DNA of 64,000 nt from Malurus cyaneus samueli (lineage: Eukaryota; Chordata; Aves; Passeriformes; Maluridae): the NCBI GenBank assembly GCA_009741485.1, contig CM019217.1, positions 33,379,165-33,443,164 of the forward strand, read 5' to 3'. The notes under the pieces are model-generated. The model made no database searches. It saw only the letters and a list, made by a program, of their open reading frames with translations, and was not told the DNA's origin. A program made the translations under genes and the position numbers. This document shows, piece after piece, positions 1 through 13,659 of the stretch (positions within the stretch are counted from its first letter, which is position 1; the number at the start of each line of letters is the position of its first letter).

Positions 1-2057
1 ATGTTTTCACAATAGAGGCAAGTAATGCCTACACCAAGCACATGTGAAAGAAAAGTCTGTCAGCAATGTCTCTCTCAGTTCTCCCAGCCACCCTGAGAAA
101 CAGCATACATAACACAAAGCAGCAGCAGTGTCCATGGATCACCACCAGATAAAGTGGTAAATCCAGATACTGCACCCTTATTATAGAACAGCAAAAAGCT
201 TCAACCTTTCTCATCCTCATCCTCCATGTGCTACAACCCCTCCACCTTATCCCATGAAGCCAGCCAGGAGTTAAACTAGGATTTAGCTCAGAGGAGGATT
301 TTTTCGACTGAAAAGCCTTAGGGACAAAACTTAGTTTGAACTGCCAATACAGCGGAGGTAAGACCTATCAGGGCTGGATATAACTGGGATGGTGCATGCA
401 GGAGAAAACATAACGTCCAAAAGCTTAGCTGCTCTCTGCAAGGACCTGTTTTAAGTCACTGGCATGCCCCTATAGCAAATGCAATGCATGTAAGGAGGAC
501 ATGGTAATAACTCCTTGGTTTAACTGACAATGTTTGGGCATGTGGCTACTGTCAGTATTTTCTTAGTGCAGCCGATTATGTTCTTCATTGCTTAAAAATG
601 CCATCATGAAGTTCCCACAGAAAATAATAATGCAAAATAGCTGGCAACATATTTACATACTTTACAACATATTAACATATTTACAACTTAGCTGACTGAG
701 AGATTACTATTTGTTATAAAAACTGTAAGAAATTGATGAACGCGCATATGACGGTAGACCAGTTTTCATAATGAAAATGGAGAAAAGAAAGCTAATGACA
801 CTACTAAATAAACATTTATGCCAGTAAACGTTCTACCAGTGATAGAACTGTATCAGCAGCAAAACTCAGTTAAAACAACAGAAGCTAAAATTCTTTCCCT
901 GAAATAACAGATGCTTCTACCACTGTGAACAGGGTGCAGGGCTTGCCAATACATCCACAAATCTCTGCAAATATTTTGGAAAAAGTAAGCCCATAACTTG
1001 TGTTCCTGTCACAACCTTGGTCAACCACAAGTGAGAGCAAGCAGCTTATGGGTTTTTAGCATGGTATTCTTAACATGTTTTATGCAATAGTTCTAACCTT
1101 GCAACCTCTTACAAGGTATGATCCACGGTGTCATTATGAAAATCTATCTGCAGCAACCAGTGATGGGGTTTTACAGGTTAAAAAGGTGACACAGTCTTAA
1201 CATACTCTAGTTATTTTTCATCCTGAAGTCTGTAATCAAAATGCTGTTATTCCACACAGTAGCAAATACATAATTTTGCAGTATTGATGTAAATTTGTAC
1301 AGCATACTAAACCACAGAGTCTTCAACAATTTTAAGAGTGTTTTAGGAGATATTCAAGAATTCAGTGTCTGTAATTCCACTCACAGTTCTACAGCATGAA
1401 GAAAAATATTGTATACTCAAAATATTTCAGTTGACTAGTCTGACCTTCTGATTATAGCTGATTTTTTATACCTATTCATGCAGGAATTTTGGCATTATAC
1501 AAAGTCATTCAGAAATTATGAAAGAATTTTTTTTGGTCCTTGGAGACCTACATATTAAAATTCTGTTCATTACTAATGAACATAGATTTAGTACCTAGTT
1601 TCCATTGATATTATTAAACATTATTTATTTTATTGGCTACAAAGTGAATTTTAACATCTTAACATGTAAGATATAAGTTTTAACAACAGTCATATACAAG
1701 TAGGAAAGCTACTACTCAAATTACATTTAAATTTTAGTAGGAAATACAGGACATATGCCTGCTGGGGAACATATCTCATTACATTTGTATTTCTAAGTCC
1801 CTTGGGACTAAATTTTCAATATTATCTAAGGGATTACAAGACTACTGATTTCACAGTATTTATTGTCATAAATATTGTACCTATTTGTGATCTGAAATGC
1901 AACCACACTTGTAATCTATTGCTATCCAATAAAACTAGCTTGTAGTCAGTGGCCTAATAGTGTTGATAGTATTTTATTATTCACACATTGCAACGCAAGT
2001 AACAACTTGAAACACACTTTTCCAATATGTGATTGAAGTAGCTTAAAATACTCCCAA
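1..2057. other. Non-coding, intron-like or intergenic DNA
   Basis: AT-rich single-copy-looking sequence. No exon with a convincing splice acceptor, open frame and donor was found on either strand. If the minus-strand gene inferred from the CpG island near 14.5 kb extends leftward, this stretch would be intron, but nothing in it proves that. Confidence 0.5.
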
Positions 2058-2077
2058 TTACCCTGTTTCCTGCAAAC

Positions 2078-2286
2078 CTGCTTTCCAAATCCTTTCTTCA
2101 AGAGTGTTACATGACAGCAAAAAAATACCCCAATCCCACATATACATGGTTGTGATCAATTTCAAAGTATGGAAGACAGAAGGATGTCTCTGAAGAACAG
2201 TAACAACTCTCTCCATATATAGCTTTTTCCTCTTTCTCAAGGCTTTAATAGAATGAAAAGGGTAATAGTCCTCAAATGCTGACCAT
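2078..2286 (-). CDS. Weak candidate internal exon, unidentified protein
   Basis: On the minus strand a pyrimidine-rich acceptor (ttatttgtttcag) ends at 2287. The 209 bp that follow are open in one frame and end at a CAG|GTTTGC donor; a second possible donor (CAGG|GTAATT) lies a little further on. The frame gives a basic peptide with a run KALRKRKK followed by a stretch beginning LYMERVVTVLQRHPS. The other two frames contain stops. I do not recognise the family. It lies downstream of the CpG-island promoter on the same strand, so it could be an internal exon of that gene. An open frame of this length with splice-like flanks can also arise by chance. Confidence 0.2.
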
Positions 2287-3556
2287 CTGAAACAAATAAA
2301 CATTTTGTTATCTTATGATTTTAAGAGTTCCCGACCTGAGAAGGGCTAAGCAAGATATTACACATTTGACACACACTAGACACCTGTTTCAGGGAACTCT
2401 GCTCCAGCAGACAGCAATTCAAACTTTACAGATGCTTGTAATAAAGATTTGAAAAATTAAAAACAAAATTAAAACCCTGAATGCTAGTTTCAAATGCACT
2501 ACCTCTTTAAAAACTGATTTGCTCTTGTGGGCATGTAAAGACCTGCTACTGCTACAGCTACCACATAGCAGGGAATTTGTCTACAGAAGCAATGTGTCGA
2601 GTCATAATCTCCTTCTAAACCATGAAGGTGCTTATTTCTGATTTTATTGCATTTATAATATTAAGTTATTAGAGCATTCCTGTGCTGGAGCCATCATTTC
2701 CACTATGCACTCCGTTTCTCAAGCATTCATCACTCAGTGGTTTTAATTTGTATCTGCCTGAAATTTGGTGGATTAGTCAGTTTGCATACAAATTTCCTCT
2801 GAAGAGGTGGGGGGCATTAAAAGCTTTGGATTTCTTCCTTGGGAGCCAAAGATATTTTTAGAAATGTTGATATTTCAATTTAGAATAGTATTTTATTTCA
2901 ATAAGTCATGCCTAGGTCTAACAGCCTGGATTAGTGGTTTCCAATCCAAACCGTACCAGAATTATGCCAGTCCTGTGCCTTCTCAGGTAGGTCTGTGCTG
3001 CCATGTGAAATGAGGGGTATCTCTGCAGACATGTGAATTCTATAAAGATGGCTCTCAAGGAGAGCGCATATCTTAAAATAATTCTGGGAGGCTATGATCC
3101 TGATTTTGCAATAGGATCTAGAAACTCCAAAGATCCAGACTTCAGATCCAATCTACGACCACCAACAGGTTTCTTAATTTAATTCAGGTTGCACAGGGAA
3201 CTTTAGCTGCCACTTTATACACAAGTATTATGACAAGTCTTATTACATATTCCTCAAATAACTCACAACATACCCTCAAAGTGTGTTCTAATAATGTCTA
3301 TCACTTTTTGCATCCAAAAGTGAGTTCATTAAGCTCACTGGAACTCTAGGTGTAGTATGACACAAGACGAACTTTATGAGGCTATATCTCGATTACTTTC
3401 AGGTTTGCTGTTACTAGATACTCAACAGCAGATATTTAAGTATGGGTATCTGAAGTTAAAAGTAGCTAACAGTAACATCTTGCATTATCTTATTTTTGGC
3501 ATGACTCAGGAAAGTGCAATAATAGAATATCAGAAAAACAAATATATGCAATTGTC

Positions 3557-3572
3557 ATATATATATATATAT
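3557..3572. repeat. (TA)n microsatellite
   Basis: An uninterrupted alternating AT run of about 16 bp. Simple sequence repeat with no evident role. Confidence 0.85.
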
Positions 3573-6500
3573 GAATTGATTAGATCCCAATTTGCTTATA
3601 TGACAGACGAGTAATTACACTGATTCCATGAACACTGTATATACTACCAACATTAAAAATTCTAAAATTTTCTGTAGATTTTATTACACATTAACCTTTT
3701 GTTCTTCTTCAACAAGGTTATACTGCTTCCCTGCATTGGCACATCAACTTGAACTGCATATAAAGGAAAGAGGCAAGTTTTACCATGTGGAAGAGCACAA
3801 TAACTGCTTTACTAACTACATCAGAGATACTTGCAAAACTCAGGTATTTCAGAGGAAAGTGTACATTATATTGTTAATTTATATATCTACGTAAATATGC
3901 TACTGTTACATTTTCCCAGCTGGTCAGACCAACAAGAGACCCCTTCTTCCACTAAGCCCATAAGACTTTTACCATATAAGATACATTTGAAAACACCAGC
4001 CTGTCTGGACAGAAGGCACTATAACAGTACAAGTCCACACAGATCTGCCCCAATGAAAAGGCCTTGTGTCAACTCAAAGCTTGACACTGTCACAGTGACA
4101 GGGAATTGTCTATTACCTGCTTTTCTATGAAAAGTAAACAAATACTTTCCTTCCGCTTCATTTTAATTCGACTGAGGTGAAGAGGACCTATGCAGAATTA
4201 TGAGAGGCAAAGGCAGAAGGTCCATCTGTAGAATAAGAATCAGCGTTCGAGTGAAAAAGAGAGCCACAGATTACTGATTAACAGATCAACTGGCAGAGTC
4301 CAGTGTTTCACAAAAATCTGGCTTCCATGCTTCAGTGCTAATAATTGTCTTAAAACAGAGCAACAATGACTTTATAAAAGGAGATGTACTTTCATCAATC
4401 CTCTGCCACAGAGACATTCAGTGTGGGTTATAATTGATTTACAACAGAGTTGAATGCATTTCTTTAGCCTCTTCTTATGGGTAGCCAGAAGAGACTACAC
4501 ACTTTTCAACCAACTTAAAATCCGATTGTAGCTATAGGAATATCGTGGTTTATGAATTTCAGGATGTTGAGTGCATAAGGGAAGAACTTACTTCTATGGA
4601 CTAAAAAACAGCATTGCATACATTTACATCCAGCAGAAAAACACATAAAACATGTCATTACTTAGTCATCTCACTTCAATGAAATGTGACCACTAATGTG
4701 AGTTACAGTATTTTGACCTGTCTAAAAAAATGCAAGTGCAAATACATATGAAAATGAGGCAAAGCTGAACATTTTTCAAGCATACTTCACTGATAAAGGA
4801 GCCACAAACTTGGGAAGAACAGGTACATGCAAGGTAGTTATACATGCAGCCTTTCAACTAGACTGAGTACTGAATGGGAACTGACATTTCATACTCGAGT
4901 GGTTTTCTCTTCGCTGTTTTTTTTAAGCAATAAATAAAAAAAAAAAAATCTCATTATCCTAAATTACGAGCTATATGACAAAAAAACTCAGAAGCAACAG
5001 CTTTATTTCAATGTTAGGAGAACAGAAAGTGAATCTGTGGAATCAAGAACTAGTAAAGTGGAGATAACTACTATCTTTCAAGAAGAGAGTCTCCACATCT
5101 GTCAGGATCACTTTTTAAAGGGCTCCCACCTGGCTTGACGCACTGATACTGAGAAAAGCAACAAAGAAATTCAGACCTAACTGGAATGGTGGTGTGAAAA
5201 ATATTCTGAGACAGACACACCAAGTGACTTTGCTGCTAAGTTTGCAGTATTAAAATGGAAGTGCTAATGGCTTCTGTCAAACACAAACTTGCTTAGAGCC
5301 ACAGGTGTGTCCTTTGTTTTACTTTTTCCCTCTTACCCCGACCACTAAGCCTCAGGCTTGAAGCTTATCTCTGCCCTAATTCAACAGGAGCAGTTTAGCG
5401 CGAGCTTGAAGGCAAACACTGGCACAAAATCATCAATAACTTGTAGTTGATAGCATTCTTCCTGCCTTAATTTTTGGTTCTAACAACTAGTGGCCTTCCA
5501 GATAACACTTGGCTTGTTCCCTTTGCTAGTACACAAAGACCATGAATATGTCTCTCCTCTACAGTCTAATTTTACTCTCTATAGCAAAAAAGAAAGGCAC
5601 CTGGCTGGTTTCTCTTTTCTCTTTCACTGCCCTCTCGCCTAAAATGGAAGGAACACATCACGGCTACAGCTGCTAGCCTGCAGCACACCATTCTGAGCTG
5701 CAGGCAGTTCCCAGCAGGCCAGCAGAACGGATGCTTTCCAATACTTCTCAAGTATTACAACTTTGCCAGGTTTCTGGATTTATCAACATCCATGGCCTGT
5801 TACCTTTCAACGCTCAAGCAGAATGTTGAAAGAGGTGCTGTGTTATAACCACAAACAAAAGTGGAACATCAGGCAGCTGAGTGTAGGGTACTCCCTCCCT
5901 TAGCTAAAATTCAAACTATAAGCACATGCATATGCTCTTTCAGACTAACACAGCTCGGTCTACAAATGATGTTAATAAAGATTATAATTTCTATACAGGT
6001 TATGCCAAATAAACCTACTTTCATGGAATGATGGTAATTCAGTTTGCTAGAATAGGACTCAGAACATTTTTGTACTCTTAGTAAAGATCCTCATGTACTC
6101 TACTGCATACTGACCACATTTGACTCAAGAACACACTTGGAAACTCCACAAACATAAAAAACACACAAAAAGACAAGGGGAAAAGTAATCAAAGAACAGA
6201 TTCTAGTACTCTGCTGCATATTGCAAAGAGAAACCAAACACTCAGAATGAACAATTTGTTACTTGTTATTTTATGGGGTACAGTTGCACTACAGGAAACA
6301 AAAGCAGACAATATATAAGTGGAATGAAGACTGTTCTGTCTGGTGTCACCAAAATCACTGCAAGCAAAACCAATTGCCTCAAAAAAATATAACTTTGTCT
6401 GATGTAGGTTTTTATTTTTATTCTTCTTTTGTCACCTCAAGCATGGTTCTGCTGCCACGGCTCTGATCAACAGCAAATTAGGATTAGCTAGAAAGTGCTA

Positions 6501-8726
6501 GGATGAGGGGGTAATGTGAAAGCTGGAGGACAGAAATAAGGAAAGAGAATTGATAAATAAGACACAGGTCTCTTCTGTGAAAAGCTGGCAGAACTGCTGA
6601 CAAATAATTGAAATACTATCCAAATGGCACTGACAGAAAAATCATCAGGAGAGAAGGGTTTATATCCAGAGCGGAACCCACTGACTGAAAAGTCTACTTA
6701 AGATTCCTTGACCTCAGGGGAAAAAGATAGTGGTAAACACTGGGATCTCACACAAAGGAGGAGTAACAGGGCTTGCAGAATAAGATTGTCTGAAATGCTC
6801 TAAGGATACCTATTCGATGTTACAAACCTTACTATATTCTTTGGAGACAGGAAAGCTATTGAGAAGAAACTTTCCTGGCATTGAAATACGTGCTCAGCTC
6901 CATAAACCAAAATTGTCAATGGAGGGGCAAAAGAAAAGGAATGAAGTGTAGGAAAAGAAAAGTTCTTTGTGGTACTTCCAGACTTCAATATTGTCAGTGC
7001 TTTCAGCACACTTGTCAAGGGATGGTGAGATCCTCTTCAGCCCAAGATCCTTCAGCTTACTGCTTGTCTCTTGCTTGGTAGGAGAGATCCTAAGATTCAG
7101 TATCATTACAAGACAATTGATAGACCTAACTGTGTGGCAACCTTCCTGAAGTCATCTGATGAAAGACAGTTTGACAGAATTACATTTTCAAACTCTATGT
7201 GTCTGTCTTCAAAAGGACTGTCTTCTGGTTGGGAATATGGAAACACACATACCCAGATAATCCTCCTGCTTTATGGCAGAACATGATTGATAAGTACAAG
7301 GAAAGAGCAGAGAAGGAAGCAAGAATAATTAAACGAAGAAAAATGTAAGAAAATTCTTTAGACTACAAAGGCAAAGGGCACTTCTATCATACAGGCGAAT
7401 AGATCAATAGGCAAATCTGGGAACAAGGGCAACTTGGCATGAGTGAAAAGGAGATTCTCTCCCCATTTGGATGACGACACTTCATGCTGAATACACGCTC
7501 TGACTCCATAACCCTGCGCTAAAGACCACACCAAAACACTGCGGCAACTGGCTACTTTAAAATCTTAACTGCCCGAAGTAATGTGTCTCAGAAACTACTG
7601 TAAACCCAAGAGTAATGGGCTTTCTTACTGCTATAAAACTAGTGAGGAGACACAACTATGAGATGCTTTCGAGCTCCAAAGACAGAGGCGATAATGGCAA
7701 GAAGAATCTCTTCTTATGAGATCACCTATGCGTGGAAGAAAAAGAGCTCATAGGTTGCAAAGTGGAAGTTAAAATTATCTACCTTCAAATGGCAACATAT
7801 AATCAAAGCTTAGGAACAAAGAGTGTAACAGCCACTCAACACACTACCATGAAACAAGTAATACTTGTTCTTCAAAAAATGAAATTTCTGTAAACTGTGC
7901 TGAGATATTTTCCACAGCCTCCAGGATGCTACCATTACAAAACGTCTTGATATGCAGCTCATTTTTTTTTTGGTCTTTAATTCATGTTACTGCATCTTGA
8001 TGTATATTGATATATTATCATATATCAACTGAGTCCACAAGATCTTAAAAAACGTTGCAGGTGGTCCTTCCATGTGACTATGCTATATTGTTTCTTTCTT
8101 TCTTCTCATCTTTTCTTATAAATAATTCCCTATAGTCTCCAATAATTTTTAATGCTCTACTGTCTCAGTCAATCAACCTATACATTGAGGTGGTCAAATT
8201 TGGATTGAGTTTTCCTGTTATTGTCTTTCCTTGTACTTTACATATTTGTTTTAAAATTTCCTTAACGATTCTGCCAATGCCTGTACAGGGAGCACTACAA
8301 ACAGAAAAAAAAAATTGCACTGTCTTTTAAAAGCCAAAAATTGAAAATTATCCTGTTTATTTGAAACAAATGTAGTTTTATACAAATTAAAGATATCTTT
8401 CTTGAATGAGAAAAGACAGTTAAAAAGAGGGGAAGATGGATGATTGAGAGTATTTTGATCAAATACTTATATGCAATAGCTAGAATTATACTTTTACAAG
8501 CTTTTAAAACATCAATACTGACTACCACTACAAAACACAAGTAAGATAGAAATTTAACCATTAATTACATACTTTCTAAAACAATTACTTCCAGCTTAGC
8601 CACAGGCCTCCCAAGGTTTGAGTATCTTTATAAAAACATAAATACACATACATTAAAACAAAAAATATCCCTGCTGCTAAGGGTGGAATTTGGCTTGTCT
8701 GTCTTTCCACTAACTTAAAAAAACCA

Positions 8727-8771
8727 GTTTAAATGGCAGTAATAACTGTTTAAAAACAGTTTAAATGGCAG
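8727..8771. repeat. Short local duplication, 15-bp unit twice
   Basis: The unit cagtttaaatggcag occurs twice about 30 bp apart, separated by an A/T-rich spacer that itself contains a related ctgttta segment. This looks like a small local slippage duplication. Confidence 0.7.
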
Positions 8772-8838
8772 GTAAAAATCAATGATTATCAATGAAATCC
8801 TTAATAATAATTAACATAAAAGTCATCTTAATTGTCAA

Positions 8839-8974
8839 TTTAGAGATATTTCTAGATCTCCCAAACCAAAGGATAAACTATCCAGTACAAAAATTTGCCA
8901 TTACTAGAAAAGTCCATTTCACTGTTCAGCCTCCAACTCACTATCTGTAATTAAGAAAAACCAGATTTTAAAGC
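8839..8974 (+). repeat. Copy 1 of a diverged dispersed repeat
   Basis: About 136 bp align without large gaps to 11606-11738 in the same orientation. Shared blocks include ccaaaggataaact, then cagtac(a/t)aaaat, then tagaaaagt, then atttca(c/a)tgttcagcct, and finally attaagaaaaa. The flanks on both sides do not align, so the ends look like element or duplication boundaries. I see no coding frame and do not recognise the family. It may be an old SINE, DNA-transposon or LTR fragment, or a segmental duplication. Confidence 0.75.
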
Positions 8975-11605
8975 AACAAGAGAAGACTGTGATAAAGCTG
9001 TTTGAAGTACTCTCTGGCAGGGATAAAACTAGCAGAAAGGTGGCTGTCATAAAATAGCCAAATGGCTTTTTCCACCTCCATCAAGGTCACTTTACTGATG
9101 ATGTGCTCAATAAGATGATAATGCATTTAACCACTTTCCTTGCATCTGACTTCGACCTTATTGCAAATCCAAATGGCCTTGTTTAACTACCCTGGCCTTT
9201 CAACATTTCCCCGAACAAAGATAATTAAGGAGATATACTGCCCCCTACTATCACAGGAATTGAAAGACAAATAAACTTTTAAGAGCACAGCCAGGTGTCT
9301 ATTGCAATAATGTACAATGCTTAAGCAGGGGGCAAAATGAAATAATGGTTAAATAATTATAAAAGGTTAACAAAGTTAACTTTGCTATGTAAGGCAATTC
9401 TGTTCTACTTAAAAGAAACAACGTAAGAGGCTTTCCAGGATACTTTTTTACAACTCCCTGGACAACAGTCCTTCTTTTAATGCAGTTTCTGACTTAAGAG
9501 GAAAAATGTTCTGCAAAAATTAACAACTCTGAAATTTCTGCAGATTGCAAACTGGTTGTATTTCATACGTGGGTACAATAATGTTTTATGAAAAAGCAGG
9601 TCTATATATTAAACTAAAAGCTATTCTAAAAAGCCATTTCTATTCCTTTTTTTTTTTCGTTTGTGCTCAGCAAGTATACTAGAGGTGAAAATGAAAGCAG
9701 TTTAAAAATTAGTTTGGCAGTTACGACAATTTGAAAGCTTAAGGTAGTGCTTGTTTATGATTTATACAATGATGAAAACCAACTAAGTAATATCATTATA
9801 TAACAGCAGTTAGCTTCTTCCCCCTTTTTTAAAATTTCTTTTTAAATTTTGGTTAATATATACTCTTGCATTCCAAATAGCTCTCCAGGACACTAATTCT
9901 TCTTGATACCATAAAAAAAGCCCCATGTCAATAGCTCTTGGACTAATAACAACTGAAACTGAATAAAAAGAATAAAAAAGCTGGTAAAGCGCTTGGATGA
10001 TAGTTATGCAGAGATGTAAGAGATCTTATTTTAGATTTTTTTTTTCTTCTAAATCTGTTTTTCTTTTAATCATCTTAGAAATACTACTGTATAGGTCTGA
10101 ATACCCTTCAAAGGCAAGAAAGAGGCAAAACAGCAAGTTGTATCAGAAAGATGAAAACACATAATTCATTGTTGATGTGAAACTAGATATGTTAGCTTAC
10201 TGCTACTGCACAGATTGCTGTTCCTTTGCCATGGAGAAGAAAATATGAAGAAAACTTGCCACACATATTTAATCAGTTTTACTGTAATGCAGTTCTTCAG
10301 AAATTACAGCATATCCACCTCTGCCTTTTTGTCAGGCCACCTTTGAGCTGTAGATGAAGTTTGTACAAATTTCAACACATTCAGGTATTTGGCTTAAACT
10401 TTTCCTGTAACACTTAATGCAGACTCAACTCCTGAATTCTAAATATACCAGAAGTTAAACCTCCTGTAAAGGTACTTTCTAGCAGTAAATACAAAAATCA
10501 GTGATTACAGTATCAAAAACATGTAGTTTGTGATGATTCATATACCACAGCTATGCAAAGTCCTTTCTGCTGTCTATAACAAGCCCTAAATAAGCCTTTC
10601 ACTCTGAGCTAGAATTATGTGCTGTCTCCAGATGAGAACTCTACCTTTTTCTTACATTTTAAGGACTCGCTTCATAAACAATCTACTTTAAAGCAGTTCA
10701 ACAAAACAATTATTTCAAGTTTGAATAAATGGTGGCCCTAGTCAATCTCAAAAGAAGACTATGCACCTTGTTGTTACCTCGAGTAAGTCTTGAACTTTTC
10801 ATGTATAAATTGCACTTTGAATTCCTTAAACTTAGACTAAGAAGAGGAATTACTATTTTCTATTCATTCAGAGTATTGCAACCACCTACCCTATTCTGTT
10901 CAGAGTCTATAACGTGGGTGATCCTTTTAAAGGAACACAAGTGCCATTTTTTCTACTTGTCTCTAACATTCAAAAAGGTTAACTTCACTGGAAAACTACA
11001 AAAACATTTTATTAGTACAGTTGCTTTTTTTTTTCCTCCGGATTTCTTGTTTTGTATAAAAATCTTCAAATGTAAAAAGATGTATACATCTTCAAACCAT
11101 TAGTGAGGTCAGCAGCTCTCAGCATTGAGCATGTTCCATACATCAGTGAACACACAAAAGCCCTCTTGCTATTCTGAAACCCATACATCTGTAACTACCT
11201 CTGGAGAAAGCCTTTCAAACCTACACAGAATGAAGTCTATGGATGCACTTAGAATGAATATAACCAGCAATAAGATCTTTGAAAGGATAGTAAAGCTAAT
11301 GTCTTTTCTTATTTTGGACAAAAATATGGTGAAGTCCTATTTTCTGATACTATCACTCAAATGCCTATGTTGTACAAAGTGTACATATTATGACCCTTTA
11401 TTTTTCCATGTTTATTTCAACAAATGAATTGGGAAGCAATACAAGTCACAGGAAGGAAAGTTATAAAGTCTAACCTCACAATTTTTGTACTTTGAAAAGA
11501 CTATTTTGGTAATTTGAAAAGTCTTCACAGATTAACATTATAAATGAAAGAATACAGCTCAAGACAGATTTCCTAAGTTGAGCCCATTTGCATCACACAC
11601 TGATA
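8975..11605. other. Non-coding stretch between the two repeat copies
   Basis: AT-rich DNA with many short homopolymer runs. The long plus-strand frames at 10729-11103 and 11125-11427 are rich in F, L, K, S and Y, lack recognisable motifs and have no conserved-looking start context. I regard them as chance frames. Confidence 0.5.
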
Positions 11606-11738
11606 TTTACAGATATTTTTATATTTCCCAAGCCAAAGGATAAACTCTTCAGTACTAAAATATGCTATTAGAAAAGTTTATTTCAATGTTCAGCCTCTAA
11701 CTTGTAATTTGTTATTAAGAAAAAATAGATTTCAAAGC
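11606..11738 (+). repeat. Copy 2 of a diverged dispersed repeat
   Basis: Direct-orientation partner of the element at 8839-8974, about 2.77 kb away. By eye roughly four bases in five agree along the length, with a few short indels around the aacttgtaattt segment. No terminal inverted repeats or target-site duplications were found. Confidence 0.75.
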
Positions 11739-12607
11739 TGATGGGTATATGGCAGCATTCTTATTGTGGACTTTTAGAATGAACATATATCTGCCAGGAC
11801 ATTTTTTTTTAAATTGCAATCAGTTATCAATTTTTCTAATTATTACATCAACCGCTTTTCTTCAAAAGTTAAAAAAATCAAATGTACCCCATACTGCCTG
11901 GAACTGTTCTCAATTCTATTACAAAAAGGTTAGCAAGCAAAAATGACAAGCCAAAGCCATCTAAACATTAAATGTTTTTTAAAGGTTCTATTAGTTACAT
12001 TTCTTGCTAAATTGTTCCTGCTAACTGCTTTTAGGAACTCCTTAAAAAAAACAAACATCCTTATACTGCTAAATATGAGGCTACTCTCCCCACAGGATTG
12101 CAGAGCAATTAATCAAAATATTTTGTAACATCTCATTGGTAGTTACTGAGTTGCTTGATAGTTTTGAGCCCCAAACCGATGGATGAAAAAAATGGTAAGC
12201 TAGATTTTTTCTGATCTTGTTGCAGCATTTTCCCCTTCCCGAGTTTTACACAAATACTTCCACCTGAACTTACTGAGGATACATTAAAAGATTAACTTTT
12301 TAAAAGAAAAGAAGGAAAAGTGAACTACACCAGCTATGTGCACAGCACCTCGAAGTTCATGGGAATAAACCCGGCCTATTTAGTACCATTATGCAAATTA
12401 CAAATTCTTATCTTAATGATAGGCTATACTTAATATCAGGCAATTAGATCCTTGTGTCTATTAAGCAATTAATATACTTTCCAATAGATAGGCGACTCCT
12501 GCAATCTTCAGTAACTTTTCTACACATTTTCAGTGAATTTACTCTGTGGATTAGAGATCTTAAGGCAGAGAAGGTACTTCCCTTCCTCTCCCTCCATTGT
12601 TCTCTAC

Positions 12608-12739
12608 CTTCAAAGCTGCTAACAAACAGCTCGAGAGCAGCTCGGTCTTTGTCTCGGAGCTTGGTAGTTCATGTCCTAAGTTTCTTTCCCCATCGCTAAA
12701 ATACGAGAAGACAAGGTTTTTGAAAGCTTTCCACAAGAT
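12608..12739 (-). CDS. Candidate early exon of the CpG-island gene
   Basis: On the minus strand a good acceptor (tgtttgttttcgggcag) ends at 12740. A second, also good acceptor (cttctcgtattttag) ends at 12696. From either one the sequence is open to an AAG|GTAGAG donor at 12608/12607. The longer form is 132 bp, 44 codons in phase 0/0; the shorter form is 88 bp, one base plus 29 codons. The peptide has coding-like composition, including SDGERNLGHELPSSETKTE followed by a Leu/Ser/Ala-rich end. This segment has clustered CpGs outside the main island, which is unusual for the surrounding AT-rich DNA. Both acceptor choices can be joined in an open frame to the exon ending at 14405. I do not recognise the protein, and the exon could also be untranslated. 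Confidence 0.35.
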
Positions 12740-13075
12740 CTGCCCGAAAACAAACACAAAGTTAACAAAGCGCAGCTATCACTACAAAGTGTCAGTCTGT
12801 TTACTGGAGCAGATCAGTATTTCCCCGAATCTTTAAAGTTCAGATTGTTTTGTTTAATAAACCGTTAAAAAAAAAGGGCAAATGGGATAAGGAAGGTGAA
12901 CATTAGCGAAGATAGCTTAAAGTAAAACACTCCACAGACAGATGGGTAGTTTACATTCAGATTCACGTGGATGAACAAGAAAACTGAAACCTAGTGTGCA
13001 CAAAAGCTGCAATGGTATGTTCATGCACTGGAATACAGACATTATTCTTTTAAGTAAATTTAATTGCTGACATAC

Positions 13076-13155
13076 CTTTCTTAGGGTTTTTCTTTTTCCC
13101 CCAATCCTTCCTTAAAGTCTACTCTAGCAATTAACAGAAGTCTCTGGATGGCTCA
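13076..13155 (-). other. Possible untranslated exon
   Basis: Minus-strand acceptor (gaatatttcag) followed by 80 bp and a strong AAG|GTATGT donor. All three frames are closed and there is no ATG, so if it is spliced it would be a 5'UTR exon of the leftward gene. Only splice-site quality supports it. Confidence 0.2.
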
Positions 13156-13659
13156 CTGAAATATTCAAAGCTGAAGAACAAAAGGTTTATTTTAAAAACT
13201 AAAACCTTGGCTTGTACAACTCCAGACATGAATCTGCTTTCAATTACTGAAAGTATTTCCACTTCAGTGAAAAAGGATCAAATCTTCAACTACACCATCT
13301 TTAGGCAATGAATTTGATTATATTAAGCTTTAAGAATACAGAATGACTTTGTGACACCGCTGAATATACCATGCGTATCATGTATTAGGTATACAAAAAA
13401 GAAGGAGCTGGCACTTTAAATGAGAAGCAGACAGAAATGTGTCTGCTCACAGCAGCACTGTAGTTCCATACCAAAGCTCTGCTTTAGGGCTGTTTTCTTT
13501 TTTCAGGTGCCCACATAAATGTCAAAGATTACACTAAGCTTTAAATGAAGGATTTTACAATCCTTTAGAAATGAATCCGGGCTGATCTTTTCCCCCATAG
13601 TTTTATTTGCATAATTTGCGCTCTTGCAAAGTTACATTTTTCTTTCTAGACTTTTGAAC

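Larger units (their letters stand above)
2304..8838. other. Non-coding stretch, no supportable gene
   Basis: AT-rich DNA with many short chance frames. A short TA dinucleotide run lies at 3557-3572. A plus-strand segment at about 2924-2985 has an AG before it and a CAG|GTAGGT donor after it and is open, but its acceptor has almost no pyrimidine tract. The overlapping frames on both strands at 6.8-7.3 kb show no coding-like composition or splice logic. Confidence 0.5.

Noticed and set aside
2922..2985. Plus-strand open segment ending in CAG|GTAGGT
   Set aside because: The acceptor lacks a pyrimidine tract, there is no partner exon, and it opposes the inferred minus-strand gene.
10729..11427. 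Two consecutive plus-strand frames of 124 and 100 codons
   Set aside because: Composition is that of AT-rich random DNA (F, L, K, S, Y), with no splice sites or motifs, and the region borders a dispersed repeat.
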